From NCBI GenBank assembly GCA_945875635.1, contig CAMCLD010000004.1, forward strand, positions 1-64,000: a stretch of DNA of 64,000 nt, read 5' to 3'. The position numbers and the translations under genes were made by a program. The stretch comes from an uncultured Prevotella sp. GTDB lineage: Bacteria; Bacteroidota; Bacteroidia; Bacteroidales; Bacteroidaceae. This document shows positions 17,463-26,800 of the stretch, in pieces; position 1 is the first letter of the stretch, and each line of letters starts with the position of its first letter. The notes under the pieces were generated by a model. That model was not told where the DNA came from and ran no database searches. It saw only the letters and a list, made by a program, of their open reading frames with translations.

Positions 17463-17516
17463 TGGTATTAGGTAGTTATTAGTAAGATTATTAGTTTTTG
17501 GTATTAGGTAGTTATT
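17463..17516 (+). repeat. 18-base direct repeat
   Basis: TGGTATTAGGTAGTTATT occurs at 17463-17480 and again at 17499-17516, start to start 36 bases. The stretch between is also built from TTAG/TTATTAG words, suggesting slippage in a low-complexity region. Confidence 0.7.
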
Positions 17517-17546
17517 TTAACTGTTAGTGTTTGAAAATTCATGCTT

Positions 17547-17584
17547 AAAAAGGCTCCCATTCTGTAGAGGATACAGGATGGGAG
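17547..17584 (-). terminator. terminator of the DMT transporter gene
   Basis: Arms CTCCCATTCTGTA (17554-17566) and TACAGGATGGGAG (17572-17584) form a near-perfect 13-base stem. On the minus strand it is followed by CCTTTTT (17547-17553 complement), a proper U tract, 29 bases past the stop of the minus-strand gene. Confidence 0.85.
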
Positions 17585-17612
17585 TCTGCATTTAAGTCTA
17601 ATCGACATTGTG

Positions 17613-18530
17613 TTATTGAGAGCCAAGATAAAGGAATATCATTCCAATAAGGACGAGACAAAGGTCTATTGCCTTTGCCTTGAGATTATGTTCATGAAAG
17701 AATACTGCTCCTGAGAGGAATGACACTATGACGCTACCTCTCCTAACCATAGAAACGATGGAAATCATTGAGTCTGGCAGACTTAAAGAATAGAAATACA
17801 GGAAGTCGGCAGCAGAGAGAAACAGGCTCACAAACAGAATAGCCCAGTTCCAGTGGAATGGTGTTGAATGACTGCGGCGTGGATACCATACGGTAATAAG
17901 AATAATGAGCATCAGGAAAACCTGATATATATTATACCATCCCTGAACCATCATTCTGTCAAGTCCAAGACCTCCATCCTCCACACTACTCATCATGAAC
18001 TTGTCGTATAGTCCGCTTGCAGCTCCAAGCAATGCAGCGATTACAATGAACAATATCCAAAGATTGTGTTTGAAGTCAATGCCTTCCTTCTTGCTGCTAC
18101 GGCTTAACAAAAGAAATGAAACGACAGCAAGAATGACCCCCAACCATTGGCACAGGTTGAGTCGCTCTCCAAACACGAACATTGCCCCTACAAGAGTAAG
18201 GACTGGGCGCGTTGCGTTGATAGGTCCCACTATTGTAAGCGGAAGATGCTTGATGCCGAAATACCCGAAAAGCCACGATGTAAGGACAATGAAACTTTTC
18301 AGTATTATGTATTTGTGTATGTCCCATCCACCCTGACCAACGTGAAAGATACTTCCGTCCAAAATATCTGTATATCCGGACAGTAGTATCAACGGCAAGA
18401 AAATCAAAGACGAAACAACGGTGTTGGCAAGAAGAACGGGAATGACAGCATTGCCATTCAACGCCTTCTTCTTGCATGTATCATATAATCCGAGTAAGGC
18501 GGCTGAAAAGAAAGCTAATAATAACCACAT
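17613..18530 (-). CDS. EamA/DMT-family transporter
   Basis: An inner-membrane protein of the drug/metabolite transporter superfamily, 305 aa with about ten hydrophobic segments in two EamA halves. The first half ends in the family-typical GPINATRPVLTLVGAMFVFGERLNLCQWLGVILAVV (residues about 82-117), and the second in ISIVSMVRRGSVIVSFLSGAVFFHEHNLKAKAIDL. A short charged linker (SSKKEGIDFKHN) separates them. The substrate cannot be told from sequence. It starts 8 bases after the truA stop and is the last gene of the minus-strand group that begins with the nucleotidyltransferase; a terminator follows. Confidence 0.88.
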   Translation of the reverse strand: MWLLLAFFSAALLGLYDTCKKKALNGNAVIPVLLANTVVSSLIFLPLILLSGYTDILDGSIFHVGQGGWDIHKYIILKSFIVLTSWLFGYFGIKHLPLTIVGPINATRPVLTLVGAMFVFGERLNLCQWLGVILAVVSFLLLSRSSKKEGIDFKHNLWILFIVIAALLGAASGLYDKFMMSSVEDGGLGLDRMMVQGWYNIYQVFLMLIILITVWYPRRSHSTPFHWNWAILFVSLFLSAADFLYFYSLSLPDSMISIVSMVRRGSVIVSFLSGAVFFHEHNLKAKAIDLCLVLIGMIFLYLGSQ

Positions 18531-18538
18531 GATTCAAT

Positions 18539-19288
18539 CTAAATGTTATCCTGATATTTTATGTCTTGAAGAAAGAGAGCATGACCAGGAACAGACTCTC
18601 CTGCCTGTGTACGCTTTCCATCTTTTATTATCCTTTTGAAGTCCTCAATCGTTATCCTGTGTCTGCCAACATCCATCAAAGTGCCAACTATTGCCCTAAC
18701 CATATTGCGGAGGAAGCGATTGGCTGTAATGACGAAACACCATCTTCCCTCTTCCAGCATTTGCCAATGTGCCTCTGTCACATCGCATAGCGTAGTCTTT
18801 ACGTCAGAGCCAGCCTTGCAAAAAGCGCCAAAATCCTTTACTTCAAGAAGATAGGCTGCTGCCTTGTTCATGAGTTCGTAGTCCGGAGAGAACGGGATAT
18901 GCCACGAATAAGTGCGCAGGAAAGGATTCTTATGGTGATGTGTATAATAATGGTATGTCCTTGCCGTTGCAGAGAAGCGCGCATGTAACTCGTTGTCAAC
19001 GGCAACCACTTTGTCTATCGATATGTCTCGTGGGAGAATTCTGTTAAGCCGATAGGTTAGTTGTGAAGTGTCAATGATGCCTTCATGGTCGAAATGTGCC
19101 ACCATCATGTATGCATGCACTCCAGCATCAGTGCGTCCTGCACCAGTGATATCGGTTTTGTTTCGTAGAACAGTGGTTAGGGCTTTCTCAACAGCCTCCT
19201 CTACGGAAATTCCATTAGGTTGCCGTTGCCATCCGTGATAGTTCGTTCCGTCGTATTTCAGATATATGAAGTATCTTTGCATATTCAT
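18539..19288 (-). CDS. truA: tRNA pseudouridine(38-40) synthase TruA
   Basis: TruA converts uridines 38-40 of the tRNA anticodon stem-loop to pseudouridine. The catalytic aspartate is in GAGRTDAGVHAY (residues about 45-56). Other family features are the N-terminal YLKYDGTNYHGWQRQPNG, LNRILPRDISI, FSATARTYHYY and the C-terminal FLRNMVRAIVGTLMDVG. The length of 249 aa is normal. Its start overlaps the nrnA stop by 4 bases (ATGA type), so the two are translationally coupled. Confidence 0.96.
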   Translation of the reverse strand: MNMQRYFIYLKYDGTNYHGWQRQPNGISVEEAVEKALTTVLRNKTDITGAGRTDAGVHAYMMVAHFDHEGIIDTSQLTYRLNRILPRDISIDKVVAVDNELHARFSATARTYHYYTHHHKNPFLRTYSWHIPFSPDYELMNKAAAYLLEVKDFGAFCKAGSDVKTTLCDVTEAHWQMLEEGRWCFVITANRFLRNMVRAIVGTLMDVGRHRITIEDFKRIIKDGKRTQAGESVPGHALFLQDIKYQDNI

Positions 19289-20325
19289 CTCAATTGGTCT
19301 TTATAGGCGAGAATGGCTCTGATGGCAATTTGCTCCGCATCAGATATGGAACAGTATAGCTTTCCTCCTGCCGCATCCATGTGACCACCTCCGTTGAAAA
19401 ACTCTCTTGCCATGGGTTCACAGTGGAATCCACACGAAGAGCGAAGACTGACAAGTATGTGGTTAGGTTTCTCCGTGTCCTCTCTTAGCGAGATAGACAG
19501 CTTCATGTTCTTTATACGCAGCGGCTCATTGACAAGACCTTCAAGGTCGCCCTTTATGTAGTGGAACCGTTTCATCTCCTGTTTCGTGAGCGCGAAATAG
19601 CTTGCGTTAAGCTCATTGACGATATTCATTTTCCTGTACAGGACATACGCCCTCATCTTCAGACATGACGCACTCAATGTATGATAAACCTTATTATATA
19701 TAAGGCCTTTGTCTATGCCTTTAGCTAAAAGCATACTTATCATAAAGTAAATGTCTGGTGAATTGCTATTGTAGGCAAACGAGCCGGTGTCTGTCATCAT
19801 GCCACAATAGATGGCTGTTGCCATTTCCTTCGTCATGTCTTCATATCCTTCCAGCTGGTTTATTATCCTGAATACCAATTCGCACGTGCTGCTCATTGAT
19901 GGTTGAGATATAGTGAGCGTAGCCGGTATGTCCGGTGACAGATGATGGTCAATAAGCAGTATCCTACCGTTGAATGAGTCTATGAGGTATTTCATGTCGT
20001 CTGTACGAGATGAAGAGTTGAAATCCAGACAACATAGAAGATCTGCATTCTTGAAAAGCTGGGCTACTTCTTCAGGTTTCTTGTCAAATCTAAATATCCT
20101 ATTACACCCTGGAAGCCATTGAAGGAAGTCAGGATACATATCAGGAACGGCAATATTCACGTCCTTATCCAATTTCTTCAAATACTGCGCCCATGCAAGG
20201 GAAGAACCGATGGCATCGCCGTCGGGTGCTCTGTGCGTACAGATTAGAACATTACGAGAGTCGCCGATAATCTGACCTAACGTCTGCATATCGGCGACTG
20301 TCAATATGTCCAAATTGCAAGTCAT
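19285..20325 (-). CDS. nrnA: DHH/DHHA1 phosphoesterase (NrnA-like)
   Basis: A DHH-family phosphoesterase of the NrnA type, which degrades short oligoribonucleotides and in some species 3'-phosphoadenosine 5'-phosphate. The DHH domain shows CTHRAPDGDAIGSS (motif I, residues about 30-43), CCLDFNSSSRTD (motif II), the name-giving LLIDHHLSPD (motif III) and MMTDTGSFAYNS (motif IV). The C-terminal DHHA1 domain holds SLRSSCGFHCEPMA and the GGGHMDAAGG RNA-binding loop. The length of 346 aa is normal. It lies 16 bases after the nucleotidyltransferase gene and overlaps truA by 4 bases. Confidence 0.92.
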   Translation of the reverse strand: MTCNLDILTVADMQTLGQIIGDSRNVLICTHRAPDGDAIGSSLAWAQYLKKLDKDVNIAVPDMYPDFLQWLPGCNRIFRFDKKPEEVAQLFKNADLLCCLDFNSSSRTDDMKYLIDSFNGRILLIDHHLSPDIPATLTISQPSMSSTCELVFRIINQLEGYEDMTKEMATAIYCGMMTDTGSFAYNSNSPDIYFMISMLLAKGIDKGLIYNKVYHTLSASCLKMRAYVLYRKMNIVNELNASYFALTKQEMKRFHYIKGDLEGLVNEPLRIKNMKLSISLREDTEKPNHILVSLRSSCGFHCEPMAREFFNGGGHMDAAGGKLYCSISDAEQIAIRAILAYKDQLR

Positions 20326-20341
20326 GCGTTAAGATGGCTTT

Positions 20342-21253
20342 TTAGAAAAGTTTATTGGGATAGACACCTTCGTCAATGAGTTTCTGAATTCTTGCCACTA
20401 CGTCATCTCTGTCGGCAGCGTATGTAACGCCAAACCATTTGCTTGTAGTGTCAAGAACCTCCACCGTGGCAGTCTTCTCATTGATGAGTTTGTTTACCAT
20501 CAGTGGGATGAAGAATTCAGCTTTCAGATTCTCCATATTCTTTGGGTCAGACAGGAATTCCTTGAAATACGCCTCGCTGTAGTCAAAGTAGTCAGGTGTG
20601 AATCCCCACATGTTCATTGAAACAGGAGTATTATCCTCAACGGCTATCCAATTGCCTTCTTCGTCCTTATAGCATACAGGTCCGTCAACTCTCTTGATTT
20701 CAGTGCGCTCCACAACGGTAGTAAGGTTGCCGTCAGCATCTTTTGAACATATACCTCTTGCCACGGTTCCGTTTTCAGAAAGGGTGTTACCTACACGGAA
20801 TCCTACCATTGCATATTTGTTCTTACTTCCTTCCGGAAGATTGGAAAGGAATTTTCCTATAACCATGAATGCATCTCTGTTGTAGAAATCATCACAGTTA
20901 ATTACAAGGAAAGGTTCATTTATCACGTCCTTTGCCATAAGGACAGCATGATTCGTGCCCCATGGCTTTTCTCTTCCTTCGGGTACAGAAAAACCTTCAG
21001 GCAGACTGTCAAGTGACTGGAATACCAGTTCGGCAGGTACATGTCCCTCGTACTTAGAGAGAATCTTCTCACGGAAATCCTGTTCAAAATCCTTACGGAT
21101 TACGAAGACAATCTTTCCAAAGCCAGCCTTAACGGCATCATAGATAGAATAATCCATGATGGTCTCACCATTAGGACCAAGACCATCTAACTGCTTCAAG
21201 CCTCCGTAACGGCTTCCCATTCCAGCCGCAAGGAGCAAAAGTGTTGGTTTCAT
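20342..21253 (-). CDS. sugar-phosphate nucleotidyltransferase
   Basis: A nucleotidyltransferase that couples a sugar 1-phosphate with an NTP to give an NDP-sugar. The N-terminal LLLLAAGMGSRYGGLKQLDG is the nucleotide-binding GxGxR loop with the trailing K. AVLMAKDVINEPFLVINCDDFYNRDAF (residues about 103-129) carries the metal-binding aspartates. The C-terminus has a substrate-handling SKWFGVTYAADRDD segment. The 303-aa length fits a single-domain enzyme without a trimerisation helix domain. The acceptor sugar is not determined by what I can see. It heads the group with nrnA, truA and the DMT transporter; the upstream gap carries repeats and a promoter-like box. Confidence 0.85.
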   Translation of the reverse strand: MKPTLLLLAAGMGSRYGGLKQLDGLGPNGETIMDYSIYDAVKAGFGKIVFVIRKDFEQDFREKILSKYEGHVPAELVFQSLDSLPEGFSVPEGREKPWGTNHAVLMAKDVINEPFLVINCDDFYNRDAFMVIGKFLSNLPEGSKNKYAMVGFRVGNTLSENGTVARGICSKDADGNLTTVVERTEIKRVDGPVCYKDEEGNWIAVEDNTPVSMNMWGFTPDYFDYSEAYFKEFLSDPKNMENLKAEFFIPLMVNKLINEKTATVEVLDTTSKWFGVTYAADRDDVVARIQKLIDEGVYPNKLF

Positions 21254-21306
21254 AGTTCTTTATATTATGTTTACATAGGTTTCACAAGCCTCCTACATGC
21301 TGTAAT

Positions 21307-21421
21307 TTAACAAGTTGACAGGTCAACGAGTTTCAACCCATCTGACTTAAATTTGTCTATAACCAGAATACTGACAACTGGTCAACTTGTTTTCTTTGAG
21401 CAAGTTTTTAACTTGCGAAAC
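21307..21421 (-). repeat. dispersed intergenic repeat, copy 3 (double)
   Basis: Two parts. At 21307-21334 lies TTAACAAGTTGACAGGTCAA and a following CGAGTTTC. At 21370-21421 lies CTGACAACTGGTCAACTTGT, then GAGCAAGTTTTTAACTTGCG and AAAC, the same hairpin end as copy 2. The element lies in the predicted 5' leader of the nucleotidyltransferase gene. Confidence 0.6.
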
Positions 21422-21445
21422 TGTTAATGATGTTGATTATATTTG

Positions 21446-21453
21446 CAAAATTA
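21446..21453 (-). promoter_or_regulatory. -7 box for the nucleotidyltransferase group
   Basis: CAAAATTA on the plus strand reads TAATTTTG on the minus strand, a TAnnTTTG match. Transcription from here would give a leader of about 185 bases containing the repeat at 21307-21421. No clear -33 box. Confidence 0.45.
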
Positions 21454-21513
21454 CAAAAATAAAATTGAAACGAAGAATAAACCTTGGTCCATTTGTTCAA
21501 TAATTGACATTTG

Positions 21514-23889
21514 TCAGAAAGGAAGTCCAATGGCAAGATGCAAAGCCTGTGCGTCAGAGAAGCTGTCAACATTGTAAAATCCTGACTTGCCGGTTTCGTA
21601 AGGAACATGCAGACCTATACCCCAGTCGAGTCTTATTATGAAGAAATCAAGGTCGTATCGCAATCCGACACCTGTTCCAAGAGCCATATCCCGAAACATG
21701 TTCTTTGCCTCAAACTTTCCACCTGGTCGCTGAGGGTCATCTTTAATAGCCCATACGTTTCCTGCATCGAGGAATACGGCTCCGTAAAGATTTCCGAATA
21801 ATTTAGGACGATATTCAAGATTTGCCACGAACTTTATGTCTCCTGTCTGTTCAACGTAAGAGGAACGATAGTCTGCCGGACGGTATTTGCCTGGTCCTAT
21901 GCTCCTGACATTGAAAGCCCTGATGGAGTTGGCACCTCCTACATAGAATTGTTCTGTATATGGAGCGACTTCAGAATTACCGTAACTGTAAATGACACCT
22001 CCACCTACATGTGCGGCTATGGAGGCATTGCTGCCAAGCTGCCATGTCTTTCCGAAATTTGTTTCTATCTTTACAAACTGAGCGTAAGGGTTCTTGAACA
22101 TTCTCTTGTTCTTGTCGTTCCATCCGTTTCCAAGGGCAAGAGAACCAAGTGCCACAACATTTGAAGCTTCGCTGATGGTAGTACGCCAACTGATGGGGTT
22201 AAGATACTTTTCAGGACTATGATATGAGTAGGAAAACTCCATTTTAGGTATGAACTGGTCTGACATGGAAGCTTTCAAATAAGGGTGCTTTTCCTGCAGT
22301 CTTATGAAAGAGTCAGTGCGACTTTTCATGTATTCATAAGTAAGACTAAGCGGAGCAAACTCATATTCCGACTGAGCCGATGTCCTCCATTTATATCTAA
22401 GTTCTCCCGAAACGACATGCTGCCTGAAATAGTGTGCTCTGTTTAACGTGCTTGCAGTTGCCTTTATGGTTGTCTGCGGTATATCATAGAATCTTGTCTT
22501 TTTCCTTGAAATACCAGCCTCTCTGTCCTTTCGTCTTTGCTCTCTTCTCTTTTTGGCTGACTTCCTAAACGGATTGAGAATCCTTGGTAATGTTAGAGAA
22601 ACATCGCCACCATATTCGTATGAGTTCACTCCTGTTGTAGAACTTTCTGTGTCATGTCCTGTTTGCCATTCGTATGAACCATGTATGTTGAAATCAAGCA
22701 ATTCTCTTCCCCTAAAGGCATTGCGTTTGGTGAGACCCACTATCAATTCAGGTCCCAGTTTACCGCTTGTCTTTCCTTTACCGTATGCTTCAACATAGAA
22801 GTCGTATGGTTTGTCAAACAGCAAGTCAAGGTTTACGTCAAGGATGTTGCATTCGGCAGTAGTGTCACGTGGCGTGAATGTAAACGAAGCTCCTGAATAT
22901 AGTCCAGAGCTGTTTATGTTCTTTAGTGACTGTGTGTATTTCTCCTGGCTGTAAAGCTCGTTTTTCTTGAACATCAGCGCATTTCTCACCACTCTTGTCC
23001 TGACAGGCATCCTTTTTCCGTTATAATGGGCTGTGAAAGATCGTCCTTTGTATGTGCTGTCCAGACTTTCCATCAGTTTCTTTCTGAAGTTGATGTTTAT
23101 GTCACCAATATACCATTCCTTAAGTGCTTTTTCGTCCAAATCATCAGCAAGCTGAAGTTTCAGGTTTACCTTTCCCGGATTGGATACTGTATCGGCAAAA
23201 TATGCGGCAAAGTCTTTTTGGTAATAGTAGTAGCCATTATCTTTGAAAAGTTCGCTTATCCTTGCACGCTCACTTTCCATCTCTGCCACATCAAATGGGT
23301 CACCCGCTTTAATGTATGCCCATTCGCTGTTTGTCTGTATTATGCTGTCCGCCTTTTCCGGGAAATTCTTGTATTCCAATGTGTCTATAGTCCACAGATG
23401 TCCCATGTCAACAGTGTAGGCAACCTTCGCCTTTTTAGGATTTGCAGACACGAGAGTCTCATAACCAATCCTGCCATTAAAATACCCTCTCTTGCGAAGG
23501 GTGTTCTCTCCAACTGTAACTCTTAGTTCTGGATTAACATGTGACAAAAGAACCGGGTTGGTGGCAAAAGCCTTAGTCATCCATCTTGCAAAAGCAGTGC
23601 TGTCGTTGGCGAAAGCATTCCATATCCATAGTCCAATGGGGAAAGGAGACCTATATGTGGAGCTGCCGAAGAGAGAGGCGTTGGGAGCTGCTGCAAGCAC
23701 CAGGTCAAGTTCCTCGCTCGTTTCAGAGAAATGCAGGTTCTTGTCGTAATTGACATATTTCGTCGATTTCATACCAGTATATAGCTTTTCTCCCTCATGC
23801 AGCGAGCTTGTGGTTGAGCATGACACTATGGCAAGTGGAAACCATATAGCCAATGAGAACTTTAATAATTCATGTATTTTGTTTGTCAT
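21514..23889 (-). CDS. tamA: TamA-like BamA-family outer-membrane protein (lipoprotein signal)
   Basis: A 791-aa Omp85-family barrel, the Bacteroidetes counterpart of TamA that works with TamB in moving lipids or proteins to the outer membrane. The N-terminus reads as a lipoprotein signal, LAIWFPLAIVSC, with the cysteine near residue 24. POTRA-like periplasmic domains follow (about 45-320). The C-terminal barrel (about 350-791) includes YTEQFYVGGANSIRAFNVRSIGPG, the conserved strand and lid-loop segment of the Bac_surface_Ag family, and LDAGNVWAI. A basic loop near residue 455 (KKRREQRRKDRE) is unusual. The start overlaps the tamB stop by 4 bases. No separate promoter seen. Confidence 0.88.
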   Translation of the reverse strand: MTNKIHELLKFSLAIWFPLAIVSCSTTSSLHEGEKLYTGMKSTKYVNYDKNLHFSETSEELDLVLAAAPNASLFGSSTYRSPFPIGLWIWNAFANDSTAFARWMTKAFATNPVLLSHVNPELRVTVGENTLRKRGYFNGRIGYETLVSANPKKAKVAYTVDMGHLWTIDTLEYKNFPEKADSIIQTNSEWAYIKAGDPFDVAEMESERARISELFKDNGYYYYQKDFAAYFADTVSNPGKVNLKLQLADDLDEKALKEWYIGDININFRKKLMESLDSTYKGRSFTAHYNGKRMPVRTRVVRNALMFKKNELYSQEKYTQSLKNINSSGLYSGASFTFTPRDTTAECNILDVNLDLLFDKPYDFYVEAYGKGKTSGKLGPELIVGLTKRNAFRGRELLDFNIHGSYEWQTGHDTESSTTGVNSYEYGGDVSLTLPRILNPFRKSAKKRREQRRKDREAGISRKKTRFYDIPQTTIKATASTLNRAHYFRQHVVSGELRYKWRTSAQSEYEFAPLSLTYEYMKSRTDSFIRLQEKHPYLKASMSDQFIPKMEFSYSYHSPEKYLNPISWRTTISEASNVVALGSLALGNGWNDKNKRMFKNPYAQFVKIETNFGKTWQLGSNASIAAHVGGGVIYSYGNSEVAPYTEQFYVGGANSIRAFNVRSIGPGKYRPADYRSSYVEQTGDIKFVANLEYRPKLFGNLYGAVFLDAGNVWAIKDDPQRPGGKFEAKNMFRDMALGTGVGLRYDLDFFIIRLDWGIGLHVPYETGKSGFYNVDSFSDAQALHLAIGLPF

Positions 23890-26800
23890 TTCTTTACTTC
23901 CTCCCTTTTAGTCGAATCACTTACCGCCGTGCGGAAATCAGGAAATTTCGTTTGTCCAGACTTGAAGAGTTCTTTTAACGATGACAGTTTCCTTCTCCAC
24001 AAAAAGCCTGCTCCAAACTCGCTGACGTTACCCTCTAACCAATCGTAAGCCTCACGTTCATAGAATAGTTTCAGGTATTGTGTCTCGTTCTTGTTTAGCC
24101 TGTATTCCATGGAGAAATTGTCAAAGAAGGCTCCATTATCTCCACCCGCATCGCTACCAGTGGAAACCCTACCTCCCATTATTATCCTTAGTCGGTTGTT
24201 CCAAAGTCTTTTGGAGAATTTGAAAGTATAGTCAGTATGCAGCGAACCTGTTGCATCTGTGGATGTCTCCATGTTTGCAGACAAGTCGAGTCCCATAGAC
24301 CTCAGGGCACTTCCCGTAATATTGTTTATCTCACTTTGCATAAACGAAGCAAGAGCTCCACTCATTGCAGAATTGGCACTACTGCCTTCACCGAGATACA
24401 TTCCGGATGCGAGCATTGATACGGCAAGTTTCCCACGCTCCTCAGTACTTTTCGTATTTAGCTCGTTGCTCATCTGCATATCCTCTGGTGCGTCAATGAT
24501 AAACTCAATAGAGGGTGAGGAAAGCGTTTGTGTCAGGCTGACTCCACATTCAAAGTCAACAATCCTGCCTTGTGCGGAACCATCTGAGACATTGCTTTTA
24601 AGTCTTTCCGTAGCTGTGATGCTGAGTGTAGGATTGAAAGGCTCTCCTGTGAACTCTATATAGCTACCTTCCTTGATGTTGAATGTTCGCAATGGGATAA
24701 CGGGAAGTGAGTATTTCATCTCGCCATCGCTGAGTGTATATCTGCCTATAAGTCTCAGTTCATTGGCAGGATCATACAACATCCTCAAATCACCGCCACC
24801 TATGAGGTCGATATAGTTAGACTGTGATGCATTGAGAGCACACATGATGTGCGCCTGCTCGTCTATGCTTATTCCAAGTGCCATGTTAAAGCCAGTCAGG
24901 TCGGGACGCACTGCCACGTTGTCTGGTATGGAATCCGAGAAATCAGTAAACTTCACGAGTTGGTCGAGTTCATTGTCTGTTGTCAACACCGATTCTTTCA
25001 TTATATATGTCATGTCGGTATTTCCCAGAATATCAACCTTTCCTTTCATGGTAAGGTCGTCAAGTGGTCCGTTTATTGCGCCGAGGAAGTTAATGAATGC
25101 TTTTCCGTAAATCTCAGACCGAGGATTGCGTTTAGCATCGATAACCTCAAAGTCGGTTGCTTTCATTCTCACATCAAGACGCATCTTGTCCATATTGGAG
25201 AAGTCCAGACTTCCCTGTATGTTCAATGGACTATCGTTGTTGGCAAACATCTCGAAGTTCTCAAACAGCACTTTGCTGTTGACAATCCTTACCGGGTCGT
25301 TGGCAAACCTCATCTCAACTCCATAAGGATTGCTGAACAGATAGCATGAGTCAAGATAGACCTCACCGTTTATGTCAAGGGCATTGATAGGTCCTTTTAT
25401 GGTAACACTGCCCTCACCCACTCCTCTCAGACCGATTATCTGGTCGGGTATGAATCCGTTTATGAATCCCATGGGGAATTTATCAAGGTTGAATTCTGCA
25501 TCAAGTAGCCCATCACCAGTGGAGTCATAGCTGCCAATCACTGTACCAACTGGAACATCGTTCTGCAAAATAATGCCATCAAGGTAGTGTGTGCCATCCT
25601 CCTGTGGTATATATACGAACATGGAGCCTACATCTCCCATGCTGCATTGCTCATATACGAGTTTTTCAACTTTCATGTCACTTGATATTGACAACTCTTC
25701 CGTTGTCTGTTTTACATGAAAGTCACCATTGAGAATGCCCGAAATCTGAGGAGTGTATGGAAGCACGTCAAATATTTTCTCAAGGTTCAGTCTGTTTACT
25801 GATAGCGTCAAGTCTTGCAGGGCATTGGGATCAGAATATTCAGAATATACCTGCACACCAGTTCCATCATCTGCCTTCATGACCAAATCGGCAGATATCC
25901 TGTTGTCGTTTCCCAGATATACATAGTTGCCATCGTTAACCCGGAACTCCTTGTAACCTATAATATTCGTTGGTGACACGACACTGAGTCTAGCTCCGTT
26001 CTGCTCGATGTTGGCAAGCATTGACATTGCAAGTCCTTTCCCACCATTCTTGTCATATATTTCCATGTTGGCAAGCAGTCCCTTGTTGTCAAGTTTTCCG
26101 TCAAGCATAACCTTGAACGGATAGGTGTTGTCACCATTGTTCAACAGTCCTATGTCATAGTTTAGGGCTTCTGTTTCTGATTCGATAGCGACATGAATGG
26201 AATCGAGCGTCAATCCGTTGTCTTTCATTTCCAAGGATGTCACATATCCATTACCGTTAATGCCATTTTCTGGTGAGGTATTGAAATTGAAATCCACATC
26301 GCCTATACCAAGCCCAAGATATCCCAATGTTCGCGAAAAGAGGTTGTTTCCAGTACTTCTTATTGTTACATCGCTTGTCGGAAGCATCTCGCATAGTGTG
26401 ATGTAGTTGAGATGTTTGTCACTAATCTGTTTTTCTATTCCAGAGGTTAGCTTTCCTATTTTATCAGACAAGTGCCTGAATCCACCCTTGGCATCAACCA
26501 ATACGGAAAAGTCACCACTCTCAACCATAGCGTGTGTACTGCTCATGTCAGATAGAATGTCTATGGCAAGCCCTTCTGTCTCGTATGTGCCGTCGTTGTC
26601 TTTGATTGTCAACTCGTCAACAACACCATTAATGGCATATTGATTGCGGAAGTCACTATTTATCCTTATGTCAGCACACAGACCTATAGTCAGAGGGTTT
26701 GCAACCATACCAAGTGCAAAGAGGTCAGCATTGTCAATTCTTCCATCAAATGATATGTCTGCTACGCCTTTCCTCATTGATGCATCAAGTTGGAAACTGC

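Larger units (their letters stand above)
16662..17546. other. long non-coding gap with repeats
   Basis: About 0.9 kb without a convincing gene between the BspA-like gene leader and the terminator of the DMT transporter gene. It holds a GC-rich hairpin repeat (17076-17112), a copy of the dispersed AAGTTGAC-type repeat (17116-17185), an orphan -7 box (17317-17324) and an 18-base direct repeat (17463-17516). Open frames here are short, AT-rich and have no recognisable product. Confidence 0.6.
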
